DNA of 64,000 nucleotides from Micromonospora sp. WMMD1120 (lineage in GTDB: Bacteria; Actinomycetota; Actinomycetes; Mycobacteriales; Micromonosporaceae): NCBI RefSeq assembly GCF_029626235.1, contig NZ_JARUBO010000005.1, positions 5,924,001 to 5,988,000 on the forward strand. The letters run 5' to 3'. The stretch's first letter is position 1. Every line of letters starts with the position of its first letter. This document shows positions 8,911 through 18,059 of the stretch, in pieces. Both the position numbers and the translations under genes were made by a program. The notes below the pieces were generated by a model that had not been told where the DNA came from, ran no database searches, and saw nothing but the letters and a program-made list of their open reading frames with translations.

Positions 8911-10148
8911 GCGCACCGGAGCCGCCGGCCGAACTGGACGCCGCCGCCGTCGACCTGCGGTCCGACAGCATCAACGTGGCAGCGGTGGTCCGGGCGCTGC
9001 TCGACAACGCCGCCGACGGGCAGCGCACCGCCATCGGGTTTCCCGGGGCGGTGGACATGGACTACAGCGCGGTTCTGCCACTGTTCGGGCGGCTGTTCAA
9101 CAACGTCGGCGACCCGCTGTCGGATCCGGGCGGCACCGCGCACACCAAGGTGCTGGAGCGCGCGGTGGTCGACTGGTGCGCGGACCTGCTCGCCCTGCCG
9201 GCCGACGACCGGTGGGGCTACGTCACCGCCGGGGGCACCGAGGGCAACCTCGCCGCGCTGCACGCCGCGCACCGCCGGCACCCGGACGCTGTCGTCTACT
9301 ACTCCCGGGCGGCGCACTACTCGGTCGGAAAGATCCTCGACATCATCGGCGCCCCGGGTGAGCTGGTCGACGTCGACGAGGGTGGCGAGATGGACTACCG
9401 GCACCTCGCCACCCTCGTCGGGTGGCGCCGCCACCGCCCGGCGATCGTCGTGGCCACGGCCGGCACGACGATGACCGAGGCCGTCGACGACCCCGCCCGT
9501 GTGGACGCCGTGCTGCGGGAGGCCGGTGTGGACCGGCGGCACGTGCACGTCGACGCCGCCCTCGCCGGCATCCCGCTCGCCCTCGACGGTGTCCTGACCC
9601 TCGCGCCGGGCAGCGGCGTGGACAGCATCGCCGTGTCAGGTCACAAGTTCTTCGGCACCCCGATCCCGTGCGGTCTGGTGCTGATGCGCGACAGCATCCG
9701 CAGGCCGGGCCGGCACGTCGCCTACACCGCCACCCTCGACACCACGGTCAGCGGCTCCCGGTGCGGGCAGGCCGCCGCGCTGCTGTGGTGCGCCATCGCC
9801 GCGCACGGCCGGGACGGGCACCGGGCCCGCACCGCCCGTGCCCGGGACCTCGCCGCGTACGCCGTGGAGCAGCTCACCGCGATCGGTTGGCCCGCCTGGC
9901 GCCACCCGCACGCCTTCACCGTCGTGCTGGCCACCCCGCCGGCAGCGGTCACCGGCAAGTGGCTGTTGGCCACCGACGGTTCGTGGTCGCACACCATCTG
10001 CATGCCCGGCGTCACCCGGGGCCAGATCGACGCCCTCGTCGCCGACCTGCAGACCGCGAGCCGCGACGGCGTGCCGGTGCCGCAGCAACGGCGGTCGTCG
10101 CAGACCGCGGCCCCGCAGACCGTGGCCCCGCAGCCCGCCGGCGCCTAG
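8907..10148 (+). CDS. hdc: Histidine decarboxylase (PLP-dependent)
   Basis: The 413-residue protein belongs to the group II pyridoxal-phosphate decarboxylases. The Schiff-base lysine is Lys247 in SGHKFFGTPIPCG, a context typical of bacterial PLP histidine decarboxylases. Upstream lie the cofactor-binding TAGGTEGN motif, AAHYSVGK, and HVDAALAG, where the Asp pairs with the pyridine nitrogen. The predicted reaction is L-histidine to histamine plus CO2 in the cytoplasm. I use the GTG at 8907, which overlaps the preceding stop (GTGA), rather than the longer frame from 8829 inside the previous gene. With the permease it could form a proton-consuming histidine/histamine cycle or supply histamine to a metabolite. 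Another aromatic amino-acid substrate is not excluded. Confidence 0.85.
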   Translation: MSAPEPPAELDAAAVDLRSDSINVAAVVRALLDNAADGQRTAIGFPGAVDMDYSAVLPLFGRLFNNVGDPLSDPGGTAHTKVLERAVVDWCADLLALPADDRWGYVTAGGTEGNLAALHAAHRRHPDAVVYYSRAAHYSVGKILDIIGAPGELVDVDEGGEMDYRHLATLVGWRRHRPAIVVATAGTTMTEAVDDPARVDAVLREAGVDRRHVHVDAALAGIPLALDGVLTLAPGSGVDSIAVSGHKFFGTPIPCGLVLMRDSIRRPGRHVAYTATLDTTVSGSRCGQAAALLWCAIAAHGRDGHRARTARARDLAAYAVEQLTAIGWPAWRHPHAFTVVLATPPAAVTGKWLLATDGSWSHTICMPGVTRGQIDALVADLQTASRDGVPVPQQRRSSQTAAPQTVAPQPAGA

Positions 10149-10181
10149 CTCACGGTCGGCAGCGGGACGCCGCCGCGCGGC

Positions 10182-10187
10182 TAGGAT
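10182..10187 (+). promoter_or_regulatory. Leaderless -10 box of the SARP-type regulator
   Basis: TAGGAT lies 7 bases before the GTG at 10195, the spacing expected when the start codon is the first transcribed base. It supports that GTG over the ATG at 10186, which overlaps the box. Confidence 0.55.
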
Positions 10188-10194
10188 GACCGCC

Positions 10195-13100
10195 GTGCAG
10201 TTCGGGGTGCTCGGGCCGCTCGCCGTGACCACCGACGCCGGCGAGCCGGTGGTGGTGCCCGGCGCCAAGGTCCGTGCGTTGCTCGCCGACCTGCTGGTCA
10301 ACCGCAACCAGGTCGTCTCGGCGGACCGCCTGGTCGACGACCTGTGGGCAGACGATGCCCCCGCCAACCCGACCGGCGCCCTCCAGGTGCGCGTGTCGCA
10401 GCTGCGCAAGGCGCTCAACGACGCCGAGCCGGGCGCCCGCGAGCTGGTCGAGTCCCGCCCGCCCGGCTATCTGCTGCGGGTCGACGCGCTCGACGTGGTC
10501 CGGTTCGACGAGTTGGCCCGCAGCACCGACGTCGACCGGCTCACCGAGGCGCTGTCGCTGTGGCGCGGCGACGCGTACGCCGACGTCGCCGACGCGGAGT
10601 TCGTCCGGGCCGAGGTGGCCCGCCTGACCGAGCAGCGCCTCGTCGTGCAGGAACGGCTCGCCGCGGCCCGGCTGGCCCGGGGCGAGCACGACCTGGTCGT
10701 CGCCGACCTGGCCGAACTCGTCGCCCGGCATCCGCTCCGCGAGGGCCTGCGCGAGGTGCAGCTGCGCGCGCTGTACGCCGCCGGTCGCCAGTCCGAGGCG
10801 TTGGACAGCTACGCCGAGCTGCGTGAGCTTCTCGCCGAGGAGCTGGGCCTCGATCCCGGCCCGGAGCTGGTCGCCCTGCACCGCAGGATCCTCGAACAGG
10901 ACGCCGGCCTGAGCCCGCCGCCGAAGGCCACGACCCTGCGCGACAACCTGCCGCCCCCACTCGACGAGCTGGTCGGACGGGCCGAGGCGCTGGCCGAGCT
11001 GCGGGCCCTGCCACCCCGGCAGCGGTTGGTCACGCTCGTCGGGCCGGGTGGTGTCGGCAAGACCCGCCTGGCCACCGAGACGGCCCGCGCGCAGAGCTTC
11101 CCCGACGGCGTCCACCTCGTCGAGCTGGCGCCGCTGCCGGCGGGCGACGCCCGCGTGGCCGAGCACGTGCTCGGCGCGCTCGGCGTGCACGAGGGCGGCG
11201 GTAGGGACCTGTCCCCCACCGACCGGGTGGTCGCGGCCCTGCGGCACCGGCACCTGCTGCTGGTGCTGGACAACTGCGAACACGTCGTCGAGCCGGTGGC
11301 CGCGCTCGTCGCCCGGCTGCTGCGCGACGCGCCCGACGTGCGCGTGCTGGCGACCAGCCGGGAACCGCTGGGGCTGACCGGGGAACTGCTCTGGGAGGTA
11401 CCCCCGCTCTCCGTGCCGGACGACGCGGACCTGGACGCGGTCCGTCGCTCGGCGGCGGCGCGGTTGTTCGTCGCCCGCGCCGCCGCGCGGCAGCGCGGCT
11501 TCCGACTCGACGCGCGGACCGCGCCGGCGGTGGCCCAGCTCTGCCGCCGCCTCGACGGGCTTCCCCTGGCGTTGGAGCTGGCCGCCACCCGGGTCCGCGC
11601 GCTCGGTGTCCGCGGGGTGGTGGACCGCCTCGACGACCGGTTCCAGCTGCTCAGCACCGCGCAGCGGGACCTGCCGGCCCGGCAGCGGACGCTGACCGCG
11701 GTGATCGGCTGGAGCTGGGACCTGCTGGACGAGCCCGAGCGACAGGTGCTCGCCCGACTGGCGGTGTTCCCGGACGGCTGCGCCCCGGAGGCCGCCGAGG
11801 AGGTCTGCCGCACCGATCTGGACGTCCTCGCCCGGCTGGTGGACAGGTCGTTGGTGGTGCTCGACGACTCCGGCGCGGCCCCCCGCTACCGACTGCTCGA
11901 ATCGGTGGCCGCGTTCTGCCTGGAGCGACTGCGCGACGCCGACGAGGTACGCGCCCGCCACGCCGCCCACTACACCCGGCTGGCCGAGACCGCCGACGCC
12001 GGGCTGCGCGGCGCCGACCAGCGGCGGTGGCTGGCCCGCCTGGACACCGAGACCGGCAATCTGCGGTCGGCGCTGGCGCACGGCGGCGGCCTGCGGCTGG
12101 CGGTCGCGTTGAGCTGGTACTGGTTCCTGCGCGGTCGGCTCACCGAGGCGCGACGCGCGTTGGCGGTGCCCGGCGCTCCGGAGCAGGAGGCCCGCGCCGC
12201 GGCCTGGCGGGTCGGCTTCGCCCTGGCACAGGGCGAGACGATCGCACCGGACGAGGTCCGCGCCGCGGTTGCCGCCACCCCGGACAGCCACGCCGCGTGG
12301 TTCGCCGCCAACGCGGTGATCGAGAACGGCGACCTGGCCCTGGCGGCGGAGCTGCTGCCCACCGCCACCACCGACCGGTGGACCGAGGCCGCGGTGCTCA
12401 CCTCGCTGGCGCACATCGCACACGCCAACGGTGACCAGACCGCCCTGGAGCGCACCGCGACCCGTAGCGCCGCGCTCTTCGCCGATCTCGGCGACCGGTG
12501 GGGTCAACTCCGGGCAACCGAATGGGTGGCAGGGCTGGCCGACATGCGGGGCGAGCACGAGCGTGCCGTCGCGCTGCACCGGGAAGGGCTGCGCTGGGCC
12601 GAGGAGTTGGCGTTGTGGCCCCAGGTCTGCGCCGAGCTGTCCTGGCTGGCCTGGCTCGCCGTGCAGACCCGCGACTACGCCCAGGGTCGCGAACTCGCCG
12701 AACGCGCCTACGGCCTGGCGGTGGAGCAGGGTTCGCCCGGCGCGCTGATCTTCGCGGAGATGAGCCTCGGGCTGGCCGCCCGCCGCGACGGCAAGCTCGA
12801 CCTGGCCGTCACCCACCTCACCCACCTCGCCGACCTGGGCCGAGGAGAAAGCAGACCCGCGCTCTACCTGCCGATGATCCTCGTGGAGCTGGGCTACGCC
12901 GTCGAGCTGGGCGGTGACCCGGACGCCGCACTGGCCCTGCACATCGAGGCGTTCGACACCGCCGAGGCGATCGCCACGACGCGCGACGCTGTCGGCCCCC
13001 TGGAGGGCATGGCGGCGGCGGTGCGCTCCCCCGAGGTCGCCGCCCGCCTCCTGGGCGCCGCGGCCGCCGCCCGGCTCGCCGCGCGGTCCCCCGCCGCCCC

Positions 13101-13227
13101 GGCCGAACGCGACGACATCGACCGGGTGACCGCACGACTGCGGGCCGAGCTCGGGCAGGAACGCCTCGACGCGCTGGTCGCCGAGGGCGCGACGCTGAGC
13201 CCGGGCGAGGCCCGGGCCCAGCTCTGA
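10195..13227 (+). CDS. SARP/AfsR-type regulator: wHTH-BTAD-NTPase-TPR
   Basis: The 1010-residue protein has an OmpR-like winged helix (residues 1-90), a bacterial transcriptional activator domain (about 95-240), and an NB-ARC/STAND NTPase with Walker A GPGGVGKTRLA near 282. The kinase-2-like LLLVLDNCEHV follows near 360. The remainder is an alpha-helical TPR-like C-terminal part. Proteins of this architecture activate secondary-metabolite or morphogenetic genes, with the NTPase/TPR part sensing a signal. The frame is open much further upstream, but that part overlaps the decarboxylase gene. It starts 46 bases after hdc and has its own leaderless promoter, so it may regulate the decarboxylase operon or an unlinked target. 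Confidence 0.85.
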   Translation: MQFGVLGPLAVTTDAGEPVVVPGAKVRALLADLLVNRNQVVSADRLVDDLWADDAPANPTGALQVRVSQLRKALNDAEPGARELVESRPPGYLLRVDALDVVRFDELARSTDVDRLTEALSLWRGDAYADVADAEFVRAEVARLTEQRLVVQERLAAARLARGEHDLVVADLAELVARHPLREGLREVQLRALYAAGRQSEALDSYAELRELLAEELGLDPGPELVALHRRILEQDAGLSPPPKATTLRDNLPPPLDELVGRAEALAELRALPPRQRLVTLVGPGGVGKTRLATETARAQSFPDGVHLVELAPLPAGDARVAEHVLGALGVHEGGGRDLSPTDRVVAALRHRHLLLVLDNCEHVVEPVAALVARLLRDAPDVRVLATSREPLGLTGELLWEVPPLSVPDDADLDAVRRSAAARLFVARAAARQRGFRLDARTAPAVAQLCRRLDGLPLALELAATRVRALGVRGVVDRLDDRFQLLSTAQRDLPARQRTLTAVIGWSWDLLDEPERQVLARLAVFPDGCAPEAAEEVCRTDLDVLARLVDRSLVVLDDSGAAPRYRLLESVAAFCLERLRDADEVRARHAAHYTRLAETADAGLRGADQRRWLARLDTETGNLRSALAHGGGLRLAVALSWYWFLRGRLTEARRALAVPGAPEQEARAAAWRVGFALAQGETIAPDEVRAAVAATPDSHAAWFAANAVIENGDLALAAELLPTATTDRWTEAAVLTSLAHIAHANGDQTALERTATRSAALFADLGDRWGQLRATEWVAGLADMRGEHERAVALHREGLRWAEELALWPQVCAELSWLAWLAVQTRDYAQGRELAERAYGLAVEQGSPGALIFAEMSLGLAARRDGKLDLAVTHLTHLADLGRGESRPALYLPMILVELGYAVELGGDPDAALALHIEAFDTAEAIATTRDAVGPLEGMAAAVRSPEVAARLLGAAAAARLAARSPAAPAERDDIDRVTARLRAELGQERLDALVAEGATLSPGEARAQL

Positions 13228-13232
13228 CCGGC

Positions 13233-13787
13233 TCAGGCGACGGGCTTCGGCCGGTACGAGGCGACGATCACGCCGCTCTTGTGCACCCGGGTGTCGACCA
13301 GGTCGAACGCGGCCGTGAAGTCGGTCAGCGGCGCGGTCACGCTGGCGGCGCCCTCCAGGACGGGGTGGATCCAGAAGCGAACCTCGTCCACCAGTCCGGC
13401 CCGGATGAGCTGGGCGGTGACCGAGCCGAAGCCGTACTGGATGATGTTTTTGCCCTCCTGGGCCTTGAGCGCGGTGACCGCCTCGACCAGGTCGCCCTGG
13501 AGCACCTCGGTGTTCTTCCAGGTGGGGTTGGTCAGGGTGGTCGAGGCGACGTACTTCTTGACGTTGTTGAAGTAGGCCGCGCCGGTGTTGGGGTCGCTCT
13601 CGTCCTGCTGCGGCCAGGCGAGGGACATGCCGTCGTAGGTGGCCCGGCCCATCAGCATCGCGTCCGCCGCGTCGGTCTGCTCGCCGGCCAGGGCCATGGC
13701 CTCCGCGTCGAAGTACGGCGCCGTCCACATGGGGTTCTCGATGACGCCGTCGAGGGTGATGTAGGTCGAGTTGACGAGCTTGCGCAT
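13233..13787 (-). CDS. Dihydrofolate-reductase-like (RibD C-terminal domain) protein
   Basis: The 184-residue protein fits the RibD_C/DHFR-like family common in actinobacteria. It opens with RKLVNSTYITLDGVIENP, has MLMGRATYDGM near 60 and ends with a typical SGVIVASYRP strand. These are small NADPH-dependent reductases of mostly unknown substrate. The ATG at 13787 has AGGAG 8 bases upstream; the longer frame to 13841 lacks a site. It converges with the SARP regulator, leaving only 5 bases between stops, with no room for a terminator between them. It appears to be a single-gene unit. Confidence 0.85.
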   Translation of the reverse strand: MRKLVNSTYITLDGVIENPMWTAPYFDAEAMALAGEQTDAADAMLMGRATYDGMSLAWPQQDESDPNTGAAYFNNVKKYVASTTLTNPTWKNTEVLQGDLVEAVTALKAQEGKNIIQYGFGSVTAQLIRAGLVDEVRFWIHPVLEGAASVTAPLTDFTAAFDLVDTRVHKSGVIVASYRPKPVA

Positions 13788-13860
13788 CGGAATCTCCTGG
13801 GTGTTTGTCCTGCTCTCCGTTGACACCCAGAACTCTGCCAACCCCCGCTTACGATTCGCT

Positions 13861-14424
13861 TCAGGTGCCCTTACCGGCGTCCTCGACCGCTTCCGACGGC
13901 TCGGTCATCGGGATCGGCAGCGCCTGCGCGGCGAGCGTGCCGCCGCCGGCGGAGTGGGCCGGCGCGGGGCGCTCGCCGACCCGGCTGTGCAGGCGTCCGC
14001 GCCCCGCCGGCCCGGCCCGCCGGGTCACCTCGACGGTCACCATCCGCACCGGCGGTCCGGGCTCGGTGAACCGGCCGACGCCCCAGCGCACCCAGAGCGG
14101 AATCCGGCCGGCGTCGGCCTCGGCGAGCAGCTTGCGCACCGTGCGCGCCCGGTCGGTGTGGTCCACCTCTACCACCACCGGCGGGCCGTCCGGCCGGGCG
14201 CACGCCACGTCGAGGACGGACTGCCGCTGCTCGAGTGGCGGTGGCAGCGGCAGCACGCTGGGCGCGCGCCGGTAGACCCGCCAGCCCCGCGCCTCGGCCC
14301 ACCGCGCCACCGAGTCGATCACCAGTGCGGTGACCTGGTCGGTGTCCAGGTCGACGAAGGTCACCTCGGCCAGCCAGCGGCCCAGGTCGGCGGCCAACCG
14401 CTCACCGTCCGCCGTGACCTCCAC
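13861..14424 (-). CDS. Small protein of unknown function, possible nuclease-like fold
   Basis: The 187-residue cytoplasmic protein has no recognised family. Residues 40-115 look like a compact alpha/beta domain (VIDSVARWAEARGWRVYRR, VLDVACARPDGPPVVVEVDHTD, RTVRKLLAEADAGRIPLWVRWG). The VLDVA and VVVEVDH strands with acidic residues resemble the core of PD-(D/E)xK-type folds, but a full catalytic set is not visible. Residues 125-187 are low complexity. A TATCCT -10 box 6 bases ahead of the GTG makes this start convincing and gives the gene a promoter separate from the S9 peptidase gene ending 16 bases upstream. Confidence 0.65.
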   Translation of the reverse strand: MEVTADGERLAADLGRWLAEVTFVDLDTDQVTALVIDSVARWAEARGWRVYRRAPSVLPLPPPLEQRQSVLDVACARPDGPPVVVEVDHTDRARTVRKLLAEADAGRIPLWVRWGVGRFTEPGPPVRMVTVEVTRRAGPAGRGRLHSRVGERPAPAHSAGGGTLAAQALPIPMTEPSEAVEDAGKGT

Positions 14425-14430
14425 CGGCGC

Positions 14431-14436
14431 AGGATA
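14431..14436 (-). promoter_or_regulatory. Leaderless -10 box
   Basis: On the minus strand this reads TATCCT, six bases before the GTG at 14424. It is a close match to the actinobacterial TAnnnT -10 with a leaderless start, overlapping the end of the upstream peptidase unit. Confidence 0.55.
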
Positions 14437-14440
14437 CGCC

Positions 14441-16279
14441 TCAGACGACGGCGGTCGCGCTCCCGGTGAGGTGCCGGGTCAACCAGGCGGTGGTGGCCGT
14501 CCGCGCCGCCTCGACGTTGGCGCGCGCCAGGAAGTCGTGCCCCTCACCGGCGAGCACCAGGTGCCCGTGCGGGACGCCCCGCGCCGCCAACGCGGCGGCG
14601 ACCTGGGCCGACTCGCCGGCCGGCACGTTCGTGTCGTTGGCGCCGTGGATCAGCAGCAGCGGCACGTCGAGCCGGTCGATGTGGGTCAGTGGCGACAGGT
14701 CGCGCAGCAGCTCGGCGTCGCGCACCGGGTCGCCGTACTTGCTGACCGCCGCGGCGGCGATCCACGGCTCGGTGCCGGCGAAGAAGGTGCGGAAGTCGGA
14801 GATGCCGCACTCGGCCACCCCGGCGGCGAACAGCCCGGGGAACCGGGCCAACACCGCGAGAACCAGGTATCCGCCGTAGGAACGGCCCAGACAGCCGAGC
14901 TGGCCGGGCCGGGCGACGCCGGTGTCGACGAGGAAGTCGGCGCAGGCCGCCACGTCGGCGATGGCCGCGTACCGGCCGGCGAGGTTGTCGGCGGTGACGA
15001 AGGAGCGACCGAATCCGGATGATCCCCGGACGTTGGGCGCGAAGACCGCGACGCCCTGCGCCACCAGCGCCTGGAACAGCGGTTGGTAACCCGGGCGCTC
15101 CTGCGCCTCCGGGCCGCCGTGCAGGCTGATCGCCGTCGGCCAGGGACCCCGACCCGCCGGCCGGTACAGCCACCCGGAGAGCGGCAGCCCGTCGCGGGCA
15201 CGCAGATCGACGAGCTGTGGGGCGACGCCCCGGTCGGTCGTACCGGCAGCACTGGCGGGCGGGCGCAGCGGGCGCGGCGTCGGGGTCGACGGGTCGACCA
15301 GCCAGACCCGCCTGGGCCGCACCGGCCCCTGCGCGGTGAGGCAGAGCAGGCCGCCGTGGGCGGCGAAGACGACGTCGTCGAGCACCTCACCGGGGGCGGC
15401 GACCGCCCGCTGCACGCCGGCGGCGACGTCGAGCAGGCTCAGCTCGCCGCGCCCGCCGTAGGTGTTCCACAGCAACGCCGCCCGCCGCCGGTCGGCGGAC
15501 GGGACGGCCTGCTCCAGCTCGGCGTCCGGTCGCGAGGCGAGCCGGGTCGGCGGCGCGTCCGGGCGGTTCGGGTCGACGAGGACCAGCGCGGCCAGCTCGC
15601 TGAACACGTCGGTGCGGGCCAGCACGCCGGTGCCGTCCGGGCCGAACCACCCCTGGTCGGTGGTGCCCTGCCCGGTGTCCGGGAGCAGTCGCCGCCGGTG
15701 CCCGCTGGCCACGTCGAGCAGTTCCAGCCAGCGGGCGTTGCGGGGGCCACGACGCAGCAGCGCGGTCCGGGCGTCCGGGGTGACGTCCAGCAGGGTGAGC
15801 AGGTCGCCCTCGGCGAGCACGCGGCGGTGCCCGGTGTCCGCGTCGACCAGGACCGCCGCACCCCGCTCGGCGCTCTCGGTGACCAGCATCGTCGCGCTCG
15901 CGGGCAGCCAACCGGCGAGCGTCGCGCTGCGCCGACCGAGCCCGGCCACCTGGCGGCGGCCGGTGCCGTCCGGACGCAGCACCCACAGCTCGGTCCGGGG
16001 CGCCCCGCCGGGGGCGACGACGCACCCCAACCACCGTCCGTCCGGGGACCAGCTCACCGCCAGCACCGGTTCGTCGCCGACGGGCAGCGCGACGGCCGCG
16101 CCGGTCGCGACGTCGGCGACCCAGACGCCCGGCGCGCCGGCCCGGTCGGAGATGAACGCCACCCGGTCGCCGTCCGGGGAGGGCGCTGGCGCGAAGTCTT
16201 GGACGACGGGCCGCGGTGGGCGCGATCCGGCCGTCCTGGTCCGGTGGGCGCGGGTGGGCACCCCGGTCTGCACGGTCAT
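14441..16279 (-). CDS. S9 family prolyl-oligopeptidase-type peptidase
   Basis: The 612-residue protein has an N-terminal beta-propeller of TolB-like strands (FAPAPSPDGDRVAFISD, VSWSPDGRWLGCV) over residues 1-350. A C-terminal alpha/beta-hydrolase domain follows. The nucleophile is Ser467 in GRSYGGY, with Asp in HGANDTN near 548 and His in GEGHDF near 583. No signal peptide is present, so it acts in the cytoplasm on short peptides or acyl-amino acids. Its ATG begins directly after the TAG of the amidotransferase gene, so the two are translationally coupled. In this operon it may trim or recycle the peptide made by the upstream enzymes, as a peptidase accompanies the NAGGN osmolyte genes in other bacteria. 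That role is inferred. Confidence 0.85.
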   Translation of the reverse strand: MTVQTGVPTRAHRTRTAGSRPPRPVVQDFAPAPSPDGDRVAFISDRAGAPGVWVADVATGAAVALPVGDEPVLAVSWSPDGRWLGCVVAPGGAPRTELWVLRPDGTGRRQVAGLGRRSATLAGWLPASATMLVTESAERGAAVLVDADTGHRRVLAEGDLLTLLDVTPDARTALLRRGPRNARWLELLDVASGHRRRLLPDTGQGTTDQGWFGPDGTGVLARTDVFSELAALVLVDPNRPDAPPTRLASRPDAELEQAVPSADRRRAALLWNTYGGRGELSLLDVAAGVQRAVAAPGEVLDDVVFAAHGGLLCLTAQGPVRPRRVWLVDPSTPTPRPLRPPASAAGTTDRGVAPQLVDLRARDGLPLSGWLYRPAGRGPWPTAISLHGGPEAQERPGYQPLFQALVAQGVAVFAPNVRGSSGFGRSFVTADNLAGRYAAIADVAACADFLVDTGVARPGQLGCLGRSYGGYLVLAVLARFPGLFAAGVAECGISDFRTFFAGTEPWIAAAAVSKYGDPVRDAELLRDLSPLTHIDRLDVPLLLIHGANDTNVPAGESAQVAAALAARGVPHGHLVLAGEGHDFLARANVEAARTATTAWLTRHLTGSATAVV

Positions 16280-18058
16280 CTAGACCCCGATCCGCTGCAA
16301 CCAGAGCTCCAGCAGCCCGAGCTGCCAGAGCGCGTTGGAACCCAGTGTGGTCCGCCGGGCGTTCGGCGCGTCCAGCAATTCCTCCAGGTAGTCCTTGCCG
16401 AACAGGCCCCGCTCGCGGGCCGGACGGGCGGTCAGCGCGTCCCGGACGTCGTCGAGCAGCGGGCCGGACAGGTGCCGGATGGCGGGCACCGGGAAATAGC
16501 CCTTCGGACGGTCGATCACCTCGTCCGGGACGATGCCCCGGCTGCCCGCCTTGAGCACGCCCTTGCCGCCCTGGGCCAGCTTGAGCGCGGGTGGGCAGGC
16601 GGCGGCCAGCTCGACGACCTCGTGGTCGAGGAACGGCACCCGGGCCTCCAGCCCCCAGGCCATCGTCATGTTGTCGACCCGCTTGACCGGGTCGTCGACG
16701 AGCATCACCAGGCTGTCCAGGCGCAGCGCCGCGTCCAGCGCGGTGTCCGCCCCGGGCGCGCCGAAGTGCGCGGCGACGAACTCCAGGCTGGCGTCGTGGT
16801 CGAGCATCCACTCCGGCGCCAGGTGTCCGGCGAGCGCGTCGTGGCGACGGTCGAAGAACACCCGGGCGTACGCCTCCAGGGCGTCCGGGCGGGCCACGTT
16901 GGCCAGCGGGGGGTACCAGTCGTAGCCGGCGAATATCTCGTCGGCGCCCTGGCCGGACTGCACCACGCTGATCCGCTGCGACACCTCCTCGGAGAGCAGG
17001 TGGAACGCGACGCAGTCGTGGCTGACCATCGGCTCGCTCATCGCCGCGATGGCCCGGTGGACAGCGGGGACGAACCGGTCCGCGCCGATGCGGATCTGCT
17101 GGTGGTCGGTGTCGAAGTGGCGGGCCACCAGGTCGGAGTAGTGGAACTCGTCGCCGCTCTCCCCCGCCGCCGCCTCGAACCCGATGCTGAAGGTCGCCAG
17201 CCCGGTCTGGCCCTGCTCGGCGAGCAGGGCGACGATCAGGCTGGAGTCCAGACCGCCGGAGAGCAGCACGCCCACCGGCACGTCGGCGACCATCCGGCGG
17301 CGTACGGCGGTCCGCAGCGCCGCCATGATCTCCTCCTGCCACTCGGCGGCGGACCTCGCCTCGGCGGCGTCCCGGGTGAACCGCGGCCGCCAGTACGTGG
17401 TGTCGGTGCTGCGGCCGTCCGCGGTGATCACCCGCACGGTGGCCGGCGGCAGCTTGCGGACCCCGGCGAGGATGGTCCGCGGCGGCGGCACCACCGAGTG
17501 AAAGCTCATGTAGTGGTGCAGCGCCACCGGGTCGAGGTCGGTGTTCACCTCGCCGGCGGCGAGCAGCGCCGGCAGGGTCGAGGCGAAGCGCACCCGGCCC
17601 GGCCGCTCGGCCAGGTAGAGCGGCTTGATGCCGAGCCGGTCGCGGGCCAGCACCAGAGTGTGTGTCGCCAGCTCCACCAGGGCGAACGCGAACATCCCGA
17701 AGAACCGCTCGACGCAGGCGGTCCCCCACCTGTGGTACGCCTTGAGGATCACCTCGGTGTCGGAGGTGGATCGGAAGGAGTAGCCGAGCCCGGTCAGCTC
17801 GTCGCGCAGCTCACGGTAGTTGTAGACGCACCCGTTGAAGACCAGGGCCAGACCCAGTTCGGTGTCGACCATCGGCTGGGCGCCGGAGTCGGACAGGTCG
17901 ATGATGCGCAGCCTGCGGTGCGCCAGCGCCGCCGGCCCCTGCTGCCACCGACCCTCGCCGTCCGGGCCCCGCGCGGCCAGGACCGGCAGCATCCGCTCCA
18001 CGGCGGCCAGGTCCGCCGGCATCCCGTCGAACCGGAACTCGCCTCCGAAACCGCACAC
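16280..18058 (-). CDS. Asparagine-synthetase-like glutamine amidotransferase
   Basis: The 592-residue protein is a two-domain class II amidotransferase. Cys2 is the glutaminase nucleophile exposed after Met removal, with RGPDGEG and LAHRRLRIIDLS in the N-terminal domain (2-215). The ATP-pyrophosphatase loop SGGLDSS is at 267-273. The family adenylates a carboxylate and transfers ammonia from glutamine. Length and layout fit both AsnB and the related N-acetylglutaminylglutamine amidotransferases. The GTG start lies 1 base after the stop of the GCS2/ATP-grasp gene, and the S9 peptidase follows with no gap. Association with two peptide-ligase modules suggests that the substrate is a small peptide rather than free aspartate; this is inference. 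I give no symbol because asnB and asnO cannot be separated here. Confidence 0.85.
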   Translation of the reverse strand: MCGFGGEFRFDGMPADLAAVERMLPVLAARGPDGEGRWQQGPAALAHRRLRIIDLSDSGAQPMVDTELGLALVFNGCVYNYRELRDELTGLGYSFRSTSDTEVILKAYHRWGTACVERFFGMFAFALVELATHTLVLARDRLGIKPLYLAERPGRVRFASTLPALLAAGEVNTDLDPVALHHYMSFHSVVPPPRTILAGVRKLPPATVRVITADGRSTDTTYWRPRFTRDAAEARSAAEWQEEIMAALRTAVRRRMVADVPVGVLLSGGLDSSLIVALLAEQGQTGLATFSIGFEAAAGESGDEFHYSDLVARHFDTDHQQIRIGADRFVPAVHRAIAAMSEPMVSHDCVAFHLLSEEVSQRISVVQSGQGADEIFAGYDWYPPLANVARPDALEAYARVFFDRRHDALAGHLAPEWMLDHDASLEFVAAHFGAPGADTALDAALRLDSLVMLVDDPVKRVDNMTMAWGLEARVPFLDHEVVELAAACPPALKLAQGGKGVLKAGSRGIVPDEVIDRPKGYFPVPAIRHLSGPLLDDVRDALTARPARERGLFGKDYLEELLDAPNARRTTLGSNALWQLGLLELWLQRIGV

Positions 18059-18059
18059 G

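Noticed and set aside
10150..13728. Very long minus-strand open frame opposite the SARP regulator
   Set aside because: It is a shadow of a high-GC gene: the product is rich in Gly, Arg, Gln and His without domains, while the plus strand encodes a recognised multidomain protein.
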